Below, one piece after another: positions 25,020-33,398 of a DNA stretch of 42,206 nt. The notes below the pieces were generated by a model. That model had not been told where the DNA came from. It saw only the letters and a list, made by a program, of their open reading frames with translations, and did not search any database. The DNA is from an uncultured Chloroflexota bacterium (GTDB lineage: Bacteria; Chloroflexota; Dehalococcoidia; GIF9; AB-539-J10), in assembly GCA_903884455.1 (NCBI GenBank), contig CAISEW010000013.1, positions 1-42,206 on the forward strand. Reading direction: 5' to 3'. The number at the start of each line of letters is the position of its first letter. Within the stretch, counting starts at the first letter, position 1. The position numbers and the translations under genes were made by a program.

Positions 25020-25093
25020 AAAAAAGCCTTAAACCTGCTGTCCTTGTCATCTACTATTACTGTAACAAGTGGAGTTTAAGGACGGTTTAAGGC
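25020..25093 (-). terminator. Long-loop intrinsic terminator or attenuator between phoR and pstS
   Basis: On the reverse strand GCCTTAAACC (25093-25084) pairs perfectly with GGTTTAAGGC (25035-25026) and is followed directly by six Ts (25025-25020). The 48-nt loop is unusually long. The left arm overlaps the second Pho-box repeat, so the element may end the phoBR transcript while pstS starts anew, or attenuate read-through. Confidence 0.5.
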
Positions 25094-25113
25094 TATGTTA
25101 AGAATTCGTTAAA
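25075..25113 (-). promoter_or_regulatory. Pho box upstream of pstS (four 11-bp direct repeats)
   Basis: On the plus strand TTTAAG (25075), TTTAAG (25086), GTTAAG (25097) and GTTAAA (25108) recur exactly every 11 bp; read toward pstS they are CTTAAA/CTTAAC. This spacing is that of PhoB/PhoP direct-repeat sites. A candidate -10 (TAATAG, plus 25054-25059) follows downstream. The PhoB-type regulator is encoded next door. Confidence 0.75.
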
Positions 25114-25125
25114 TTTTTTTGGTCT

Positions 25126-26883
25126 TTACTTAGAGCCCGCCTGGAGCGGCAGGCTGAAACTAAAAGTTGACCCCTTTCCTCCCTCACTTTCTACCCAGAT
25201 ATTACCGCTGTGAGCCTCAACGACATGCTTGGCAATAGCCAGTCCGAGCCCGCTTCCGCCCCTTGGCCGAGCTTTATCGGCTTTGTAGAAGCGCTCGAAT
25301 ACGTGGGGCAAGTCTTCTTTAGAAATTCCAATTCCGGTATCACAAACGCTAACAGTGACAGACTCCCTGTCAGTTCTAGTGGATACAGTTACCTCACCGC
25401 CGAGGTGGTTAAACTTGATAGCATTATGAACTAGATTGGTGAGTGTTTGTCTAATCCTGTCGTTGTCAGCTCTGACGATGGGAAGGCCTGTGGCCAGGTT
25501 GGTGGTTATGGTCACCTGCTGTCTTTGCGCCAGCGGGTTCAACTGGGCGACGACCTCTTCTACCAGTAGGTTGAGATTCACTGGTGATATCTTTAGCTCA
25601 GCGCGTCCAGTCTCAATACGTGATAGTTCAGTAAGCTCGGATACCATTTGGGTCAGGCGGTCGACCTCACTATCAATCCTGGTCAAGAAATCCATTGCTG
25701 CCTCTTTATCGTCAATAGCACCATCTCTTAACGTCTCAACCATAGCCTTGATTCCAGCTATAGGGGTTCTCAACTCGTGGGATATGTTACCTACCAGTTC
25801 TCTGCGCATGGTCTGCAGGCTTCTCAGTTCGGTCAGGTCTTGAAATAGCAGTAGTGCCCCGGTTAGTCTGTCCTCTATAAGCGGGATAACTATTGCCCTG
25901 ATAAATCTCTTTGAGGTAACTGACTCAAACTGGACGGTTTGCATTTGGCTGGTTCTCAAACACAGTTTCAAAATCTCATCTGCTTCATGGTCATGCACTA
26001 CCTCTATCAAGGGCTTGTTTATCGCGTCCTTCTCTCGGAAACCGAAGAGTCTTTCAGTAGCTTGGTTAGCTAGAACTATTTTCCCTTCCACATCCGCCAT
26101 GATAACGCCATCAGCCATGTTAGCAAGAACGGTCTGAAGCTTAGTCTTTTCTGTCGAGATATCTCCCACCAGTTTGTTTAAGTTCGATGACATCTCGTTA
26201 AAAGCTTGAGCAAGCTGTCCTGTTTCATCTCTGGTACGTACTGGTATTTTCTGTCCCAGTTCCCCTGAGGCAATTCTTTTAGATGCTTTAGTGATCTCCC
26301 TTAAGGGGCGGGTTGTCGCCCGGCTAATAAGCACAGCAGCCACTATAGCCAGTACAGCCATCATCACCACTGCCAGGATGATAATTAAGGTTACCTGATT
26401 AAGCGAATTTTCTACTGCAGCCAGTGGAAGTGCTACCCTGGCCACTCCCACAGTATTGCTCTGGTTTGTTATAGGTACCGCCACGTACATCATCATCTCA
26501 CCTAGAGTAGTGCTGTAACGAGTGATTTCACCCAGACCTGAGGCCAGTGCGTCTATCACTTCGGGCCGTGTGGCGTGATTCTCCATGGTCGCTGGGTTTT
26601 CGTCGGAATCGCCTAAGACTGTGCCATTCAGTGCGATGATGGTGACGCGGGCATCAATCTCCTTTCCTAGCTTCTTGGCCAAAGTATCTAGGCCACCCTG
26701 GCCGAGAAATGCGGGCAGGCTGGCCTCTGCGGTAATTCTCGCCTCATCCTCCAGGCGTGAGCGTAAATTTTCAAGCTGAGTGTTTCTGGCAAAACTTGTT
26801 AGGTAAATACCTAGCACACTCATACTGACCACAATGAGCAGGATAAACGGTACGGCGATTCGCCACTGAACTCTGCGAAACAA
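25126..26883 (-). CDS. phoR: Phosphate-sensing sensor histidine kinase PhoR (585 aa)
   Basis: Membrane kinase that phosphorylates the adjacent PhoB-type regulator. Transmembrane helix 1 at about residues 9-30, an extracytoplasmic region at about 31-162, helix 2 at about 165-187, a HAMP linker at about 188-240 (TTRPLREITKASKRIASGE), a PAS domain at about 245-355 (LANMADGVIMADVEGKIV), HisKA with GNISHELRTP and phospho-acceptor His369, then HATPase motifs (N box LTNLVHNAIKF, G1 VCDTGIGIS, F box ERFYKAD, G2 GGSGLGLAI). All catalytic motifs are intact and the length is normal for PhoR. It starts 2 nt after the phoB stop, so the two are co-translated. Confidence 0.92.
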   Translation of the reverse strand: MFRRVQWRIAVPFILLIVVSMSVLGIYLTSFARNTQLENLRSRLEDEARITAEASLPAFLGQGGLDTLAKKLGKEIDARVTIIALNGTVLGDSDENPATMENHATRPEVIDALASGLGEITRYSTTLGEMMMYVAVPITNQSNTVGVARVALPLAAVENSLNQVTLIIILAVVMMAVLAIVAAVLISRATTRPLREITKASKRIASGELGQKIPVRTRDETGQLAQAFNEMSSNLNKLVGDISTEKTKLQTVLANMADGVIMADVEGKIVLANQATERLFGFREKDAINKPLIEVVHDHEADEILKLCLRTSQMQTVQFESVTSKRFIRAIVIPLIEDRLTGALLLFQDLTELRSLQTMRRELVGNISHELRTPIAGIKAMVETLRDGAIDDKEAAMDFLTRIDSEVDRLTQMVSELTELSRIETGRAELKISPVNLNLLVEEVVAQLNPLAQRQQVTITTNLATGLPIVRADNDRIRQTLTNLVHNAIKFNHLGGEVTVSTRTDRESVTVSVCDTGIGISKEDLPHVFERFYKADKARPRGGSGLGLAIAKHVVEAHSGNIWVESEGGKGSTFSFSLPLQAGSK

Positions 26884-26885
26884 TT

Positions 26886-27575
26886 CTATCCTTCTAACTT
26901 ATAGCCGGTACCCCTGACAGTTACGAGATGCTTAGGATTATTGGGGTCGGTCTCTATTTTTTGTCTCAACCAGCTAATATGTACGTCGACGGTCCTAGTA
27001 TCACCGGCGAAATCATAGCCCCACACTTTCTCTAAGAGCTGGTCTCGGTTGAATACGAAGCCTTTATTTCTGGCTAGAAACGCCAGCAAATCAAACTCTT
27101 TTGGTGTTAACTGCAGCATCGTCGCTCCTTTTGAGGCTTTATGACGGGCTGTGTCAACCTCAATATCACCGACTTTTAGCAATGCCTCTCTTGGTCCGGG
27201 CTGCATTTCAACCATCTTAGCCCGGCGAAGCATCGCTCTTACACGAGCCAAAAGCTCTCTCAGGCTGAATGGTTTGGTCATGTAATCGTCAGCACCAATT
27301 TCAAGTCCAACTATCTTATCGGTCTCTTCTGTCTTCGCTGTGAGCATCAGTATGGGGACTATCATCTCACCACGAAGAATGCGGCATACCTCGAAGCCGC
27401 TCATCTTGGGCAACATTATATCGAGGATGATGAGATCGGGCTTTTCCCGACGGGCGACATCCAGCGCCTCAGCGCCATCAACCGCAGCGACCGCATTGTA
27501 GCCCTCTTTACGAAGATTATATTTAAGGGTATCTAACAGGTTGCGGTCATCTTCAACAATCAGGATTTTTGCCAT
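26886..27575 (-). CDS. phoB: Phosphate response regulator PhoB-type (OmpR/PhoB family, 229 aa)
   Basis: DNA-binding response regulator. The receiver domain has the acidic pair in ILIVEDDRN, phospho-acceptor Asp52 in LIILDIMLP, a T in LMLTAKTEE and Lys in MTKPF. The winged-helix output domain has LTPKEFDLLAFLARNKG and RTVDVHISWLRQKIE. The longer open frame (to 27650) is rejected, because a good promoter (TTGATA-17-TATACT) sits within those extra codons and places the transcription start about 10 nt before ATG 27573-27575. It leads the phoB-phoR pair and should control pstSCAB-phoU through the 11-bp repeats before pstS. Confidence 0.92.
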   Translation of the reverse strand: MAKILIVEDDRNLLDTLKYNLRKEGYNAVAAVDGAEALDVARREKPDLIILDIMLPKMSGFEVCRILRGEMIVPILMLTAKTEETDKIVGLEIGADDYMTKPFSLRELLARVRAMLRRAKMVEMQPGPREALLKVGDIEVDTARHKASKGATMLQLTPKEFDLLAFLARNKGFVFNRDQLLEKVWGYDFAGDTRTVDVHISWLRQKIETDPNNPKHLVTVRGTGYKLEG

Positions 27576-27591
27576 TTGTGACTTAAATGAT

Positions 27592-27620
27592 AGTATAAAT
27601 CTAACAGTAGGGTCTATCAA
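27592..27620 (-). promoter_or_regulatory. phoB promoter, near-leaderless
   Basis: Reverse strand: TTGATA (27620-27615), 17-nt spacer, TATACT (27597-27592). The expected start is near 27585, only about 10 nt before the phoB ATG, with no Shine-Dalgarno sequence. Confidence 0.6.
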
Positions 27621-27774
27621 ATGTTGAGATTGAGTAAGGTGCCTCAACATTCCGCTACGAACCGAAGGAGAGAGGACTGTTGCCCACTAGGTAGATTAAG
27701 TGGTGTGATTCTACCAGGGGTCAAATGGGAAGATTGAAGGCTAACGTAAAAGTTCTTCTTTCCGTCCAGTAAGC

Positions 27775-27802
27775 CCCACTTTTTACTTGCCAAATTTGGC
27801 AA
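27775..27802. repeat. Short direct repeat with a 16-bp palindrome upstream of the trp promoter
   Basis: 27775-27796 matches 20593-20614 at 21 of 22 positions, same orientation; together the two copies bracket the pho cluster. At this copy the sequence continues into a perfect palindrome TTGCCAAATTTGGCAA (27787-27802), 25 nt upstream of the trp -35 box, so it could bind a dimeric regulator. Confidence 0.55.
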
Positions 27803-27827
27803 ATCAGGCCCCATTCAAATCACGTTA

Positions 27828-27856
27828 TTGACAAACTACAGGACAAGGTCTATATT
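27828..27856 (+). promoter_or_regulatory. trp operon promoter
   Basis: TTGACA at 27828-27833, a 17-nt spacer, and TATATT at 27851-27856. It lies just upstream of the T-box leader. Confidence 0.8.
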
Positions 27857-27875
27857 TTAAATAATTAAATATAAG

Positions 27876-28142
27876 AAAAGGCTGAGAACAGGACTAGTAC
27901 AGCTTAAGGCGGAGTTCAGAGAGTCGGGGAAGGTGTGAGCCGATACTCGCGCGAGACTGGAATGGACCTGGGAGCCGCAAACCGAAAGGTTAACACTGAG
28001 TAGGCTTTGCCGCAGGGACAGCGTTATCACAGTCCAGGGTATCGCCAGATTGGGTTGTACCTGAAAAAAGATGGCCGGAAAGGCCGAAAAAGGGTGGCAC
28101 CGCGAAGGTTAAACCTCTCGCCCCTTGGCGAGAGGTTTTTTT
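27876..28142 (+). promoter_or_regulatory. Tryptophan-specific T-box riboswitch
   Basis: Leader RNA that senses uncharged tRNA-Trp. The diagnostic T-box AGGGTGGCACCGCG is at 28091-28104. Stem I features include GAGAGTCGGGGAAGGTGTGA and the specifier context GAATGGACCT, with specifier codon TGG (Trp) at 27963-27965. AGTAGGCTTTGCCG marks stem III. The T-box bulge UGGC would pair with a tRNA ending in GCCA, and bacterial tRNA-Trp carries G73, so specifier and discriminator agree. Binding of uncharged tRNA would prevent the terminator at 28114-28142 and allow trpE transcription. Confidence 0.93.
28114..28142 (+). terminator. Intrinsic terminator of the T-box leader
   Basis: CCTCTCGCC-CCTT-GGCGAGAGG, a perfect 9-bp stem, followed by seven Ts; mutually exclusive with the T-box antiterminator. 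Confidence 0.92.
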
Positions 28143-28155
28143 ATTGTGAGGTGAT

Positions 28156-29613
28156 ATGTATTATCCAACACTGGAAGAGGTTCGCCGACTGAAGAAGTAC
28201 GGCAATTTGGTACCAGTTTGCCGTGACATTCAGGCTGACCTGGAGACGCCAGTATCTGCTTACCTCAAGATAGCCCGCGGCAATTACTCCTTCCTTCTAG
28301 AAAGTGTTGAGGGTGGTGAGCGACTGGCCCGCTATAGCTTCATCGGCACCGAGCCTCTTCTTATCTTGAGGACAGGAAAAGAGAACCCCGTTGACCCACT
28401 AAATATGGTGGAAAAAAAGTTAGCTCAATTTCGTCCCGTGGCCATTGCCAACCTTCCCAGATTTCACGGCGGCATGGTCGGCTACTTGAGCTACGAAGTC
28501 GCCCGCTACTTTGAGAGACTGCCCTGTCCCGATAAAGATCCTCAAGGGCTCCCCGAGTCTGTGTTGATGCTGGCAGGTACCTTGCTTGTTTTCGACCATG
28601 TTACTCACAAAATCAAGGTTGTCTCTCACGCTCACTTAGATGGGGATGTGGACACAGCGTATCGAGAGGCAACTTGTAAAATTGACGACCTGGTGAACAG
28701 GTTGGAGCAGCCGATGCATTCTGAGGTCCTTAAGAATGCACCACCAGATAGGTCGGCAGTGTCATCAAATTTTTCTGCGGCAGAGTTCGAAGCTATAGTA
28801 TCTCAAGCCAAGGAGTATATCTATGCCGGCGATATAATTCAGACTGTCTTATCACAGCGGTTGGCAAGACGTACTGATGCCAATCCTTTCGCCATATATC
28901 GGGCGTTGCGCTCCATTAACCCTTCTCCCTACATGTATTACCTCCACTTAGGTGATTTCTATATCGCCGGAGCCTCCCCCGAGCTTCTGGTGCGAGTTGA
29001 GGATGGCATAGTATCCACTCATCCTATTGCCGGCACTCGCCGCCGGGGTAAGAATGCCACCGAAGACCTGGCTCTGGAAGAGGAACTAAAGAACGATGAA
29101 AAGGAGCGCGCTGAGCATATCATGCTCGTTGACCTGGGGCGTAATGACATCGGGAGAATCAGCGAGCCAGGCACAGTCGAGGTAACTCAGCTTATGGATG
29201 TGGAACGCTACTCACATGTTATGCATTTAGTATCACATGTTCAAGGTAAGCTCAGGGCCGGACTTTCTCAGTTTGATGCTCTCCGCTCCTGCTTTCCCGC
29301 CGGTACTGTTTCCGGCGCTCCCAAAATTCGGGCTATGGAGATAATCGCCGAACTCGAAAGAGAGCAAAGAGGACCCTATGCCGGCGCCGTGGGCTATTTC
29401 GACTTTTCGGGCAACCTGGATACCGCTATTGCTATACGCACCATCGTCATCAAGAATAACATCGCCTATATCCAGGCAGGCGCTGGCATCGTCGCCGATA
29501 GCGTCCCTGAGCGCGAATACCAGGAAAGCTTGAACAAAGCTCAGGCATTGCTTTCGGCTATCGACCAGGCGGAGGCTGACCAGTATGCTTTTACGCGTTC
29601 GGTTTCGTCCTGA
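28156..29613 (+). CDS. trpE: Anthranilate synthase component I, TrpE (485 aa)
   Basis: Converts chorismate to anthranilate using ammonia from a glutaminase partner; first step of tryptophan synthesis. The N-terminal domain carries FLLESVEGGERLARYSF, which includes the LLES feedback-binding element, so Trp inhibition is likely. The chorismate-binding C-terminal half has GASPELLVRVEDG, PIAGTRRRGKN, LVDLGRNDIGR and FPAGTVSGAPKIRAMEI. The length and domain order are normal. GAGGTGAT lies just before the ATG. It is the first gene after the Trp T-box. The expected trpG glutaminase gene is not next to it: trpD follows after 62 nt. Confidence 0.95.
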   Translation: MYYPTLEEVRRLKKYGNLVPVCRDIQADLETPVSAYLKIARGNYSFLLESVEGGERLARYSFIGTEPLLILRTGKENPVDPLNMVEKKLAQFRPVAIANLPRFHGGMVGYLSYEVARYFERLPCPDKDPQGLPESVLMLAGTLLVFDHVTHKIKVVSHAHLDGDVDTAYREATCKIDDLVNRLEQPMHSEVLKNAPPDRSAVSSNFSAAEFEAIVSQAKEYIYAGDIIQTVLSQRLARRTDANPFAIYRALRSINPSPYMYYLHLGDFYIAGASPELLVRVEDGIVSTHPIAGTRRRGKNATEDLALEEELKNDEKERAEHIMLVDLGRNDIGRISEPGTVEVTQLMDVERYSHVMHLVSHVQGKLRAGLSQFDALRSCFPAGTVSGAPKIRAMEIIAELEREQRGPYAGAVGYFDFSGNLDTAIAIRTIVIKNNIAYIQAGAGIVADSVPEREYQESLNKAQALLSAIDQAEADQYAFTRSVSS

Positions 29614-29675
29614 ATAATTAAGAGTGAAGTGAGGAAGGACTTGTTGAAGAATTTTCTAAAGCAAGGAGCACAGCA

Positions 29676-30698
29676 GTGATTAAAGAAGCCATTGAAACTG
29701 TGGTCAACGGTCGCTCGCTGACCTTTGAGCAAGCGGCATCTGTAATGGAGGAGATAATGATTGGCGAAGCCACGCCAGCTCAGGTTGCCGCTTTTGTCAC
29801 CGCCCTGCGTGTTAAAGGAGAGACGGTAGATGAGATTGCTGGCTTAGCCACCGTCATGCAGGCCAGGGCAACACCGGTGGAGGTCACTTCACCAGTGGTA
29901 GATACCTGCGGGACAGGGGGCGATGGCTCTTCCAGTTTTAATATCTCCACAACCGCCGCCTTCATTGTCGCTGGCGCAGGACTCAAAGTGGCCAAACATG
30001 GTAACCGGGCAATGTCCAGCCATTGTGGCAGCGCCGATGTCCTGGAGGCGCTGGGGGTGAGGATTGAGCTCGGGGCTGAGGCTGTCGCTCAATGTCTGGA
30101 GACAATAGGCATCGGCTTTATGTTCGCTCCCAACTTTCACCCGGCGATGAAATATGCCGCTGCCCCCCGACGCGAAATCGGAATTCGTACTGTGTTTAAT
30201 ATTCTCGGTCCCCTTACTAATCCCGCCAAAGCCAAGTTTCAGGTCATCGGTGTTCCCTCTAAGGAACTGGGAGAGAAGATTGCCTCTGTTCTCCACCGTC
30301 TGGGCACAGAGCATTCCCTGGTGGTACATGGTACAGATGGCATGGATGAAATTTCCATCAGTGGGAAATCTCTGGTGTGGGACATCAATCAACGTCAGGT
30401 ATCGCCACCTTATGAGGTTTTCCCCGAGGATTTAGGGTTTATGAAGGCCAGCGTGACCCAAATTAGGGGAGGAACAGCCAGGCAAAATGCCAGGATACTG
30501 CGCGGCATATTAAGCGGAGAAGTAGGAGTCAGGCGGAACATAGTTATCATGAATGCGGCTGCGGCACTGGTGGCCGGCAATCAGGCATCAGACCTCAAGG
30601 AAGGTGTTTGTATTGCTGAAAAGACGATCGACAGCGGACAGGCTCTGGACAAACTCGACGAGCTAATAAAGCTCAGTCAGAGCTTGAATAAGGAGTAG
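29676..30698 (+). CDS. trpD: Anthranilate phosphoribosyltransferase, TrpD (340 aa)
   Basis: Transfers phosphoribose from PRPP to anthranilate. The PRPP-binding loop is VDTCGTGGDGSSSFNIST, followed by KHGNRAMSSHCGSADVLEAL and the anthranilate-site region PNFHPAMKYAA and RTVFNILGPLTNPA. The protein is monofunctional at the standard length, with no fused TrpG domain at its N-terminus. GTG start with AAGGAG about 9 nt upstream. The 75 nt to trpC contain a small AGTAGTCAG-type degenerate repeat. Confidence 0.95.
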   Translation: MIKEAIETVVNGRSLTFEQAASVMEEIMIGEATPAQVAAFVTALRVKGETVDEIAGLATVMQARATPVEVTSPVVDTCGTGGDGSSSFNISTTAAFIVAGAGLKVAKHGNRAMSSHCGSADVLEALGVRIELGAEAVAQCLETIGIGFMFAPNFHPAMKYAAAPRREIGIRTVFNILGPLTNPAKAKFQVIGVPSKELGEKIASVLHRLGTEHSLVVHGTDGMDEISISGKSLVWDINQRQVSPPYEVFPEDLGFMKASVTQIRGGTARQNARILRGILSGEVGVRRNIVIMNAAAALVAGNQASDLKEGVCIAEKTIDSGQALDKLDELIKLSQSLNKE

Positions 30699-30699
30699 T

Positions 30700-30746
30700 A
30701 ATAAAAAGTAGTCAGTAGACAGTAGTCAGAATTTGGACTTTAGCGA
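30700..30746. repeat. Degenerate AGTAGTCAG-type repeat between trpD and trpC
   Basis: AGTAGTCAGTAGACAGTAGT and adjoining variants; low complexity, no gene. It is of the same general kind as the tracts at 616-870 and 17775-17895. Confidence 0.45.
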
Positions 30747-30773
30747 CTGGTTATTAGAAGCTGGGAAAAGGAA

Positions 30774-31541
30774 ATGTTGGATAAAATTATCGCCCAAAAA
30801 AGGGAAGAGGTGGAGCAAAGAAAGAAGGTAGCGACCACAACTTATTTGCAAGAGCGCATTGCCCGGCAGAAGCCGACGCTTGACCTCGCCCTGGCTCTTA
30901 GGGACGACCACATCCGACTGATTGCCGAGGTGAAGCAAGCCTCTCCATCACGGGGGGTGCTAAGCCCCAATTTCAATCCCACCGAGTTAGCTCAGATCTA
31001 TGCCGAAGGTGGTGCTGCTGCTATTTCAGTGCTCACTGAGGCGAATTATTTTATGGGCAGCAATGAGCACCTAGCGGCAATCAAAGAAGTGGTTGGGCTT
31101 CCATTGCTGAGAAAGGATTTCATCTTCGACCCTTATCAGGTATATGAATCTCGGGCCTATGGCGCTGATGCTTTATTGCTAATCGTAGCCATTCTAAGCC
31201 AGGGACAGTTTAAGGAACTCGTCTCGCTGAGTCACAGCCTTGGTTTAAGGTGCCTGGTTGAAGTGCACAATGGAGACGAGGTGGAAAAAGCAGTTCTCAG
31301 CGAAGCAGAAATCATCGGAATTAATAATCGAGACCTCAATACTTTTGTCGTTGATATCAATACCACCCGCCGTTTACGACCGCTTGTCCCCCAAGAGAAA
31401 ATCGTAGTTAGCGAGAGCGGCATCAAAAGTCGGAAGGATATGGAAAAGCTCAGGAAATGGGGAGTTGATGCTGTACTTATTGGCGAGGCTCTGGTTACCG
31501 CCGGTGATGTCCGGGCTAAGATGCAGGAGTTGCTAAGATGA
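30774..31541 (+). CDS. trpC: Indole-3-glycerol phosphate synthase, TrpC (255 aa)
   Basis: Closes the indole ring from carboxyphenylamino-deoxyribulose phosphate. A TIM barrel with RLIAEVKQASPSRG (catalytic Lys54), LRKDFIFDPYQVYESRA with the second catalytic Lys, IIGINNRDLNTF and VVSESGI at the phosphate-binding end. It is monofunctional at 255 aa. ATG start with GGAAAAGGAA upstream. Its stop overlaps the trpF start (ATGA), implying translational coupling. Confidence 0.95.
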   Translation: MLDKIIAQKREEVEQRKKVATTTYLQERIARQKPTLDLALALRDDHIRLIAEVKQASPSRGVLSPNFNPTELAQIYAEGGAAAISVLTEANYFMGSNEHLAAIKEVVGLPLLRKDFIFDPYQVYESRAYGADALLLIVAILSQGQFKELVSLSHSLGLRCLVEVHNGDEVEKAVLSEAEIIGINNRDLNTFVVDINTTRRLRPLVPQEKIVVSESGIKSRKDMEKLRKWGVDAVLIGEALVTAGDVRAKMQELLR

Positions 31542-32221
31542 AGGAATTTTCATCATCTACCCGTATCAAGATTTGCGGGATCAGAGATAAGGCCCATGCT
31601 CTAGCAGCGGTTGAGGCTGGTGTTGATTTTGTCGGGTTAGTCTTCGCTCCCAGTCAACGACAGGTAAGTCCCGCCAAGGCCTGTGAGATAGCCAGTGCCG
31701 TCAAGAAAAGCAGCGATGCCATAAAAGTGGTCGGGGTCTTTGTCAATGCACCGAGTTCCCAGGTAAATGAGCTCGCCGATTTCTGTGCTTTAGACTGGGT
31801 CCAGCTAAGTGGCGATGAATCCTGGGAGTATTGCCGCGAGGTTGTTAGACCAGTTATCAAGGCAATCCGAATAGACCAGCAGTCCCCCGAGGAACTCTAC
31901 GCTGAGTTATCTGCCGGAAGCAAATTATTTCCCGCACAAGAGTTTATCACCCTTCTTGACTCCCGGGTTGAAGGCAAATATGGCGGAACAGGAGAAAACT
32001 TCAACTGGAACTTAGCTCAGCGGGTAACTAAGAAGTTTCCGGTCATTATTGCCGGTGGACTCGACCCGAAGAATGTAGCCAGGTTAATCGAGAGAGTGTC
32101 ACCATGGGGAGTAGATGTCTCATCCGGAGTAGAGACAGGAGGAGTCAAAGATATGGCCAAAATAAAAGCATTCATTGAAGCGGTAAGGAAAGCTGATGAG
32201 AAGAAACAAGCAACTACCTGA
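31538..32221 (+). CDS. trpF: Phosphoribosylanthranilate isomerase, TrpF (227 aa)
   Basis: Amadori isomerisation step of the Trp pathway. The active-site Cys13 is in IKICGIRDK and the general acid Asp141 in [14 protein letters not shown]; the phosphate loop is [11 protein letters not shown], with [14 protein letters not shown] near the end. It begins inside the trpC stop codon overlap, and its last 26 nt overlap the start of trpB. The length is slightly above average owing to a short tail. Confidence 0.94.
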   Translation: MKEFSSSTRIKICGIRDKAHALAAVEAGVDFVGLVFAPSQRQVSPAKACEIASAVKKSSDAIKVVGVFVNAPSSQVNELADFCALDWVQLSGDESWEYCREVVRPVIKAIRIDQQSPEELYAELSAGSKLFPAQEFITLLDSRVEGKYGGTGENFNWNLAQRVTKKFPVIIAGGLDPKNVARLIERVSPWGVDVSSGVETGGVKDMAKIKAFIEAVRKADEKKQATT

Positions 32222-33398
32222 TGCCCAGGGCTATTTCGGGCAGTTCGGCGGCAGGTTTGTGCCCGAAACCCTTATACCGGCTTTAGACGAACTGGAAACA
32301 GCTTACGAAAAGGCAAAACGTGATCCATCCTTCTGGGCGGAATTTGATTTCCTGTCCCATGATTATTCGGGAAGGCCAACACCACTTTATTTTGCTGAAA
32401 GGCTCACCAGACACTGTGGCGGGGCACAAATCTTCCTCAAAAGGGAGGACCTCCTTCATACCGGAGCCCATAAGATAAACAATGCTCTGGGACAAGGTCT
32501 CCTCGCCAGAAGGATGAAAAAACGAAGGATTATCGCTGAGACTGGCGCTGGACAGCACGGGGTAGCCGCTGCCACCATATGTGCCAAGTTGGGACTGGAT
32601 TGTGTTGTCTATATGGGCGAAGAAGATATGCAGCGTCAAGCCCTTAACGTCTTCCGTATGAAGCTGCTGGGTGCCGAGCTGCGCCCTGTTTCCTCGGGCA
32701 CGAAAACGTTGAAAGATGCCATCAATGAGGCAATTAGAGATTGGGTGACTAACGTCAAAAATACATATTACCTTCTGGGCTCGGCAGTAGGCCCTCATCC
32801 CTATCCAGTAATGGTGCGCGACTTTCAATCAGTCATAGGCAAAGAAGCCAGAGAACAGATTTTAGCTCAGTGCGGTCGCTTGCCCGACTACATCATCGCC
32901 TGTGTGGGCGGAGGCAGCAACTCCATCGGTATTTTCCATCCCTTTGTGAACGATAAAAACGTCAAGTTTATCGGGGTAGAAGCAGCAGGAAAGGGAATCA
33001 GGACGGGGAAACACGCCGCCACCCTGGCTGCCGGCACGGTCGGGGTTTTGCATGGGGCGAAATCTTATGTCCTTCAGGATGATGCTGGACAGATTCTGGG
33101 AACTCACAGCATTGCCGCCGGCCTGGATTACCCTGGAGTAGGACCTGAGCATAGTTACTACAAGAGTATTGGGCGCGCCACCTATGTGGCAGTAAATGAT
33201 AAGGAGGCGCTGAAAGCCTTCCAGCTTCTCTGCCAGACCGAAGGTATTATTCCAGCGCTCGAACCAGCCCACGCTATATCCTATGCAGCCAAAATGGCAG
33301 GCTCTCTGGATAAGGAGCAAATCATTGTAGTCAACCTGAGTGGGCATGGCGATAAGGATATGGATATTGTAGTCAAAGCACTGGGGGTGACGCTTTGA
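32196..33398 (+). CDS. trpB: Tryptophan synthase beta chain, TrpB (TrpB1 type, 400 aa)
   Basis: PLP enzyme joining indole and serine. The N-terminus [20 protein letters not shown] is typical of TrpB1. PLP Lys93 is in [13 protein letters not shown], the glycine loop is [15 protein letters not shown], and [10 protein letters not shown] and the C-terminal [10 protein letters not shown] are conserved. Alpha-subunit-interacting sequence is present, and trpA follows immediately (TTGA overlap). The start at ATG 32196 lies inside trpF; the N-terminal match justifies it. Confidence 0.95.
   Translation: MRRNKQLPDAQGYFGQFGGRFVPETLIPALDELETAYEKAKRDPSFWAEFDFLSHDYSGRPTPLYFAERLTRHCGGAQIFLKREDLLHTGAHKINNALGQGLLARRMKKRRIIAETGAGQHGVAAATICAKLGLDCVVYMGEEDMQRQALNVFRMKLLGAELRPVSSGTKTLKDAINEAIRDWVTNVKNTYYLLGSAVGPHPYPVMVRDFQSVIGKEAREQILAQCGRLPDYIIACVGGGSNSIGIFHPFVNDKNVKFIGVEAAGKGIRTGKHAATLAAGTVGVLHGAKSYVLQDDAGQILGTHSIAAGLDYPGVGPEHSYYKSIGRATYVAVNDKEALKAFQLLCQTEGIIPALEPAHAISYAAKMAGSLDKEQIIVVNLSGHGDKDMDIVVKALGVTL

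Noticed and set aside
26886-27650. The longer (254-aa) form of the PhoB-type regulator
   Set aside because: The extra 25 residues contain the promoter hexamers and are not receiver-domain sequence.
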